Assembly (NCBI GenBank): GCA_903813345.2
Contig: CAIIXF020000002.1
Location: forward strand, 22,212,455 to 22,276,454
Source: Owenia fusiformis
Lineage: Eukaryota; Annelida; Polychaeta; Sabellida; Oweniidae
Direction: 5' to 3'
DNA: 64,000 bases
Shown: in pieces, positions 62,812 through 64,000 of the stretch
Position numbering within the stretch: position 1 is the stretch's first letter
Layout: every line of letters starts with the position of its first letter
Program-made: the position numbers and the translations under genes
The notes under the pieces: generated by a model
Database searches by the model: none
Seen by the model: the letters and a program-made list of their open reading frames with translations, nothing else
Told to the model about the DNA's origin: nothing

Positions 62812-64000
62812 CTGAAAAGCAAGCAATGGATACGATGAACAACAAAATGTTATTGAAGACAAGATATAAGAGAAAGAAAAATATATGAAATTAAATGATT
62901 TTCAATTTGAAAAGAAGAAAGAGTTTTTGGGCTACAATGTCATTATGAACCCAAGGCACTCTTATGAATTAACATTCATTGATTGGTTTATTCAGACACA
63001 CCTTTATGTTATTATGACTCAATTAATTTGCTTTAACAATTATTTCTGTTATATTAAATTATGCGGACTCATTAATATGAGGGCGATCATAAGTTCTCGT
63101 AATATTTCTCTAAACTGTTACAATGGTTAGTTAGTACTAATGATAAGAGATGTTTACATGCATCATTAGATGTGATATTTCAATAGAAAGATATTAAAAA
63201 ATTGATTTAAAATTAGAAAGATATTATGAGAACTTAATGATCACCCCTCTTATATTTTAGTTCTGTACAATTTGATTAATTGTAAGGCTGCAGTTATTGT
63301 TTTGTAAACGGACAATGTTTGAGTATTTTAATGTACAACTATCATGAAATGTTTACAAGGATGTTCAGTAAAGATCTTTGTTCTGTTGATTCTTATCGTG
63401 GTTTCTCTCATAATATGACATAGGAGGTATTAAAGTGGAAGTTAGAACATCCTAAAAGTACGAGTAAGAGTCAACTGACAAGAAAAACCAACAAATTCGA
63501 ATATATATATTTACTCAAGACATATTTTATGGATTGTTACTTTAATACTGATAAACCATTTAGACTAATTGATTAGTATTGAAATTGAAATTTGACCTTG
63601 AAAAATTTCAAAATTTGACCTTTTTTCAGTTTTTGTACTCTAATATCTCAAAACTGGTGCAACAGTTTAAGAGATAGTCAATTATTGATTAAAATTGATA
63701 TACAGAGATGGATTTTGCTATGTTCACTGCACGTAGCAACAGTAGAACAATTTATGACAAAGATTCATGCTGACACAATTTTGTGTTTTGACACATTTAG
63801 TTGTTCAGAAACCGTTATTACAGGAAATCATGCATTGTTTGTTTTGTTTTCAATATATTACTGTCTAATTATCCTACTGGATGAAGTCAGATAGAGGATA
63901 TAGAGATGCAGTCTATTGGTTTTTCTAGGCAATAACTCAAAATACTAGTTGTCAAAATTAGTTCAAATTTTATGGTGCTGATGCCTTCTTGGACTCTATA
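62812..64000. other. upstream intron of the cysteine-repeat gene, repeats
   Basis: The intron upstream of the large exon. No start-bearing exon with a signal peptide was recognised, so it may lie beyond the window. It holds a MITE at 63079-63249 and a reverse-oriented piece of the AGGTCA-rich repeat near 63590-63690. Confidence 0.45.
63079..63249. mobile_element. short TIR element (MITE)
   Basis: About 170 bp with inverted ends GAGGGCGATCATAAGTTCTC and GAGAACTTAATGATCACCCC-TC. A related single end is at 19015-19055. The ends look like mariner-type termini (GAGGGxxGATCA...AAGTTCTC), but there is no transposase. Confidence 0.75.

Noticed and set aside
62821-62845. Start codon of the large cysteine-repeat protein at 62845
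   Set aside because: The codon there is TTG. There is no in-frame ATG back to the stop at 62893-62891, and a strong splice acceptor follows at 62812.

Overview
This is a window of an AT-rich, intron-rich animal nuclear genome, dense in repeats. The evidence is spliced genes with GT/AG junctions, rhodopsin-class GPCRs, LINE, hAT, Tc1/mariner and PIF/Harbinger-type transposons, and a gene with an inter-alpha-trypsin-inhibitor heavy-chain (ITIH) C-terminal region. The content suggests a marine invertebrate, possibly an invertebrate deuterostome such as a hemichordate. The species cannot be fixed from the sequence.

Left 39 kb (minus strand): one Rab escort protein gene (CHM/REP family). I assembled 13 coding exons by hand from splice sites and phase, running from an ATG at 39401 down to 1085. 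The C-terminal exons lie left of the window. Its introns are large and occupied. The 6.2-kb intron (1546-7717) holds an intronless GPCR gene and a duplicated piece of its 3' end. The 18.7-kb intron (7779-26456) holds a second intronless GPCR, an unrecognised five-helix membrane protein on the opposite strand, a LINE split by a later insertion, and a Tc1/mariner-type element with 287-bp terminal repeats.

Middle (39.4-54 kb): a probable bidirectional promoter (CCAAT, GTCACGTGA and ETS-type motifs at 39.63-39.67 kb) separates CHM from a plus-strand gene. Of that gene only a 5' UTR exon and two N-terminal coding exons are seen. Its predicted N-terminus carries an acidic dileucine motif typical of lysosomal membrane proteins. 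A third intronless GPCR (49861-50877) follows, and its last 26 codons, stop and 3' flank are the first copy of a 102-bp tandem array. All three GPCRs therefore carry tandem duplications at or just after the 3' end of their coding regions.

Right (54-64 kb, minus strand): a large secreted-type cysteine-rich protein gene. One exon of about 6.7 kb encodes roughly 80 cysteine repeats of 27 residues; 26 consecutive ones are almost identical. The protein ends in an ITIH-type C-terminal region spread over three exons. The exon bearing the start codon is not identified. This combination, with no VIT or vWA domain, is the most unusual protein in the window.

Mobile DNA fills much of the rest. There are three hAT-type MITEs with perfect 8-bp target duplications and a PIF/Harbinger-type MITE with a TAA duplication. 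Two arrays share a 162-bp unit, and a recurrent palindromic terminus (TATGTCACCAC...GTGGTGACATA) occurs in several places. A 112-bp minisatellite lies at the left edge, and several fold-back, TIR and tRNA-like elements are scattered throughout.
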